Source of the DNA: SIG299 sp964541485
GTDB lineage: Bacteria > Bacillota > Clostridia > Lachnospirales > Lachnospiraceae
Direction of reading: 5' to 3'
Assembly (NCBI GenBank): GCA_964541485.1
Contig: CAZIQL010000084.1
Span: 1-8,382, forward strand
DNA length: 8,382 bases
Made by a program: the position numbers and the translations under genes. Positions within the stretch are counted from its first letter, which is position 1. Each line of letters starts with the position of its first letter. The notes beneath the pieces were generated by a model. That model searched no databases. It saw only the letters and a list, made by a program, of their open reading frames with translations, and was not told where the DNA came from. Below are positions 5,794-8,382 of the stretch, piece after piece.

Positions 5794-6060
5794 ATGAGTA
5801 ACATTACGAATGAAGGTTTAATTTTAGCATGTTCTGCAATTGGTGCAGGTATTGCGATGATCGCAGGTATCGGACCTGGTGTAGGTCAGGGTATCGCAGC
5901 TGGTTTTGGTGCATCCGCAGTTGGACGTAACCCGGGTGCAAAGGGTAACATCATGTCTACCATGTTACTTGGTCAGGCGGTTGCCGAAACAACAGGTCTT
6001 TATGGTTTCGCAGTAGCAATCATTCTGTTATTCGCAAACCCATTACTTGGTAAGCTGTAA
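5794..6060 (+). CDS. atpE: F-type ATP synthase subunit c, Na+-binding type
   Basis: Subunit c (88 residues, two membrane helices with a polar RNPGAKG loop at 45-51) forms the rotor ring. Helix 1 has alternating glycines at 25, 27, 29, 31 and 33 for tight packing. The ion-carrying carboxylate is Glu65. Gln32, Val63, Glu65, Thr66, Thr67 and Tyr70 reproduce the Na+ coordination set of the Ilyobacter tartaricus c-ring in the same numbering, with Thr for Ser at 66; Na+ coupling is therefore predicted. The start is ATG 5794; an in-frame ATG at 5779 overlaps the GGAGG ribosome binding site and is rejected. No second c gene is present, in contrast to Acetobacterium woodii, which has several. Confidence 0.97.
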   Translation: MSNITNEGLILACSAIGAGIAMIAGIGPGVGQGIAAGFGASAVGRNPGAKGNIMSTMLLGQAVAETTGLYGFAVAIILLFANPLLGKL

Positions 6061-6097
6061 GAAAAAGAAACTATAAAACATAGAAGGAGGCCGAATC

Positions 6098-6676
6098 TTG
6101 AGTAATCTTGTATTAGGTATCAAGCCGGCTGCTGTGTTGGCAGCAGAACAGGAAGGCTTATTCAATCGTATTTTCGGACTCGATGCGCAGTTGTTGGCAG
6201 ATGCGGTGATTTTGGCACTGGCTGTCGGATTTCTCTTTTTCTTATTGTCTGCCCTTTTGTTTAATCCTGCCAGGGAGCTGATGAAAAAGCGTCAGGACAA
6301 GATTCAGAATGAGATGGACACAGCAGCAAGGGATATGGCAGATGCAAAGCGGATGAAGGCAGAATATGATGCAAAGCTTGCAGCGGCAGATAAGGATGTA
6401 GATGCGATTTTATCGGAAGGCAGAAAGAAAGCTCTTGCCAGAGAAAATGAAATCATCGCAGAAGCAAAGGAAGAAGCTGCCAGAGTCATGGAACGTGCAG
6501 AAAGAGAAATTGAACTGGAAAAGAGTAAGGTCAAAGACGAGGTTAAGCAGGAAATGATCGGAGTTGCCAGAGAGATGGCAGGCAGGTTTGTGGCTGCTTC
6601 ACTGGATGACGAAACTCAGGCAAAGTTGATTGACGAAGCATTGAATGAAATGGGTGAGGATACATGGCAAAGTTAA
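6098..6676 (+). CDS. atpF: F-type ATP synthase subunit b
   Basis: Subunit b (192 residues) is the peripheral stalk linking Fo to delta and alpha. A non-conserved N-terminal stretch (1-27) is followed by one membrane helix (about 35-55), the junction FNPARELMKKRQDKI (55-69), then a long charged helix rich in Ala, Glu and Lys to about residue 170. This right-handed coiled-coil-like segment is typical of the family, and there is no fusion to delta. The start is TTG at 6098, supported by a near-perfect AGAAGGAGG site seven bases upstream; the next in-frame ATG lies past the membrane helix and would destroy it. Its last 13 bases overlap atpH, implying translational coupling. Only one b-type gene is present, so the stalk is probably a homodimer. 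Confidence 0.95.
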   Translation: MSNLVLGIKPAAVLAAEQEGLFNRIFGLDAQLLADAVILALAVGFLFFLLSALLFNPARELMKKRQDKIQNEMDTAARDMADAKRMKAEYDAKLAAADKDVDAILSEGRKKALARENEIIAEAKEEAARVMERAEREIELEKSKVKDEVKQEMIGVAREMAGRFVAASLDDETQAKLIDEALNEMGEDTWQS

Positions 6677-7212
6677 TTTCAAAGACCTATGGCGAGGCTC
6701 TGTTTGAACTTGCAGTTGAAAAAAATGAGCTGGACTCTATGGCTGAGCAGGTGACACTGCTTTCAGAAACGTTTGCCGCGAATCCGGAACTGACGAAACT
6801 GCTTTCTCATCCGAAGATTTCCAAGGAAGAGAAAATCAGTGTTGTGGAAAATATCTTCAAGGAACGTTTTTCGGACGACATTGTGGGATTCCTTGTGATT
6901 ATCGTAGAGAAGGACAGAGGTTCTGAGATAGAGAGTATCTTAAAGCTCTTTCAGGCAAAGGTTCGTGAGTATAAGAAAATCGGAGTTGCGCTGGTGACCT
7001 CTGCCGTGGAACTTTCCGCAGGGCAGAAGGCAAAGGTGGAACAAAAACTGTTGGAGCAGACAGAATTTGAGCAGTTTGAAATGGAATACAACGTGGATCC
7101 TTCCTTAATTGGCGGAATGATGATTCGTATTGGTGACCGTGTGGTGGATTCCAGTATTCGTTCAAAGCTTGATTGGATGGCTCGCAATTTAAAAAAGATT
7201 TCCCTGAATTAG
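6664..7212 (+). CDS. atpH: F-type ATP synthase subunit delta
   Basis: Delta (OSCP-type, 182 residues) caps the F1 head and joins it to the b stalk. The N-terminal six-helix domain (about 1-105) opens with SKTYGEALFELAVEKN and includes KLLSHPKISKEEK. The C-terminal domain carries VTSAVELSAGQKAKVEQKL (about 111-129) and the signature DPSLIGGMMIRIGDRVVDSS (145-164), with a final helix SKLDWMARNLKK. Length is normal. The ATG at 6664 lies inside the end of atpF, with GGTGAGGA just before it. It is followed by a 37-base gap with no terminator before atpA. Confidence 0.96.
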   Translation: MAKLISKTYGEALFELAVEKNELDSMAEQVTLLSETFAANPELTKLLSHPKISKEEKISVVENIFKERFSDDIVGFLVIIVEKDRGSEIESILKLFQAKVREYKKIGVALVTSAVELSAGQKAKVEQKLLEQTEFEQFEMEYNVDPSLIGGMMIRIGDRVVDSSIRSKLDWMARNLKKISLN

Positions 7213-7249
7213 GGATGGATACTAAAAATAGAAGGAAGGTGCTTATATC

Positions 7250-8382
7250 TTGAATTTAAGACCTGAAGAGATCAGTTCGGTAATCAAAGAACAGATTAAA
7301 AATTACAGTACAAAATTAGAAGTGTCTGATGTTGGTACCGTAATCCAGGTGGCAGATGGTATTGCACGTATTCATGGTCTGGAGAAGGCGATGCAGGGTG
7401 AGCTGCTCGAATTTCCGGGTGAAGTGTACGGCATGGTACTGAATCTGGAAGAAGATAACGTAGGTGCCGTTTTGCTTGGTGATACTTCTTCCATCAGTGA
7501 AGGTGACACAGTAAAAACGACAGGGCGAGTTGTTGAGGTTCCGGTAGGCGATGCCTTACTCGGACGTGTAGTAAATGCTCTCGGACAGCCGATTGACGGC
7601 AAGGGCCCGGTAGAGACAAATAAATTCCGCCAGATTGAGCGAGTAGCATCCGGCGTTATTGCAAGAAAATCCGTTAACACACCACTTCAGACAGGTATCA
7701 AGGCGATTGACTCCATGGTGCCGATCGGACGTGGACAGCGTGAGTTAATTATCGGTGACAGACAGACCGGTAAGACAGCCATTGCGATTGATACGATTAT
7801 CAATCAGAAGGGCCAGAATGTTAAATGTATTTATGTAGCCATCGGTCAGAAGGCTTCGACGGTTGCTTCTATCGTAGGAACACTCGAAGAGCACGGTGCG
7901 ATGGATTACACTACTATCGTTGCAGCGACCGCAAGTGAGCTTGCACCGCTCCAGTACATCGCTCCGTACTCCGGATGTGCGATGGGTGAAGAGTGGATGG
8001 AAGCAGGACAGGACGTTTTAATTGTATATGATGACTTAAGTAAGCATGCAGCAGCTTACCGTACCCTGTCCTTGTTACTTAAGAGACCACCGGGACGTGA
8101 AGCGTTCCCGGGTGACGTATTCTACCTGCACTCGAGACTCCTGGAGCGTGCGGCAAGACTTTCTGACGCACTTGGCGGCGGTTCTCTGACAGCGCTTCCG
8201 ATTATCGAGACACAGGCGGGTGACGTATCTGCCTATATTCCTACCAACGTAATTTCCATTACAGACGGACAGATTTACCTGGAAACAGAAATGTTTAACT
8301 CCGGTTTCCGTCCGGCGGTAAATGCGGGTCTTTCCGTATCCCGAGTTGGTGGTTCTGCACAGATTAAGGCGATGAAGAAAAT
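7250..8382 (+). CDS. atpA: F-type ATP synthase subunit alpha (5' part, cut by window edge)
   Basis: The first 377 codons of about 500. Alpha alternates with beta in the F1 hexamer and binds regulatory, non-catalytic nucleotide. Domains: N-terminal beta barrel (about 25-93, including VIQVADGIARIHGL), then the nucleotide-binding domain with Walker A GDRQTGKT at 169-176 (Lys175 and Thr176, numbered as in E. coli), Walker B-type LIVYDDLSK near 258-266, and the family block RPPGREAFPGDVFYLHSRLL. The arginine finger that completes the catalytic site on neighbouring beta is Arg365 in SVSRVGG, equivalent to E. coli Arg376; the difference reflects an 11-residue E. coli insertion absent here (LSDALGGGSLTALP). 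The start is TTG at 7250, with AAGGAAGGTG 8 bases upstream; no suitable ATG exists nearby. The C-terminal helical domain lies outside the window. Confidence 0.97.
   Translation, partial: MNLRPEEISSVIKEQIKNYSTKLEVSDVGTVIQVADGIARIHGLEKAMQGELLEFPGEVYGMVLNLEEDNVGAVLLGDTSSISEGDTVKTTGRVVEVPVGDALLGRVVNALGQPIDGKGPVETNKFRQIERVASGVIARKSVNTPLQTGIKAIDSMVPIGRGQRELIIGDRQTGKTAIAIDTIINQKGQNVKCIYVAIGQKASTVASIVGTLEEHGAMDYTTIVAATASELAPLQYIAPYSGCAMGEEWMEAGQDVLIVYDDLSKHAAAYRTLSLLLKRPPGREAFPGDVFYLHSRLLERAARLSDALGGGSLTALPIIETQAGDVSAYIPTNVISITDGQIYLETEMFNSGFRPAVNAGLSVSRVGGSAQIKAMKK

Noticed and set aside
1..8382. Mobile elements, CRISPR arrays, phage genes, defence systems, tRNA/rRNA
   Set aside because: No transposase, integrase, direct repeat array, cloverleaf or ribosomal RNA sequence was seen; gene content is core metabolism and membrane transport throughout.

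Overview
The window reads as chromosomal DNA from a low-to-moderate GC Gram-positive bacterium of the class Clostridia, most likely a Lachnospiraceae-type gut anaerobe. This rests on the strong GGAGG-type ribosome binding sites, the frequent TTG/GTG starts, the gene order atpZ-like/atpI-like/atpB/E/F/H/A, a Gram-positive-type TrkA/TrkH pair, and a soluble chemoreceptor. The species cannot be fixed from this sequence. I see no mobile element, CRISPR array, tRNA or rRNA, and the coding is dense and looks native.

Left half (minus strand, reading right to left from about 4020 to 1): trkA (4020-2656) and trkH (2630-1191) encode the NAD-binding regulatory subunit and the membrane pore of a Trk-type potassium uptake system. 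After a 59-bp gap comes a small DUF402-family protein (1131-649) that probably has its own promoter. Twenty bases further on is the 5' part of a chemoreceptor gene (628-1) that runs off the window edge; its product has no membrane segment.

Centre (4021-4205): a 185-bp divergent intergenic region. It holds a good sigma-A-type promoter for trkA, a probable extended -10 promoter for the ATP synthase operon, and an imperfect 11-bp inverted repeat between the two.

Right half (plus strand, 4206 to the end): the start of an F-type ATP synthase operon. An atpZ-like two-helix protein and an atpI-like four-helix protein come first, then subunits a (atpB), c (atpE), b (atpF), delta (atpH) and the first three quarters of alpha (atpA). 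The genes are tightly packed. The longest internal gap, between atpB and atpE, carries two small hairpins just before the c-subunit ribosome binding site. Gamma, beta and epsilon are expected beyond the right edge.

The most informative biological point is in subunit c. It carries the full set of residues known to bind sodium in the Ilyobacter tartaricus c-ring (Gln32, Val63, Glu65, a hydroxyl residue at 66, Thr67, Tyr70), in identical numbering. The enzyme is therefore predicted to couple to Na+ rather than H+. Beside a divergent K+ uptake system, the locus would then deal with monovalent-cation energetics. I did not find a previously undescribed system: most of the window is ordinary core-genome content, and the findings are refinements of it.
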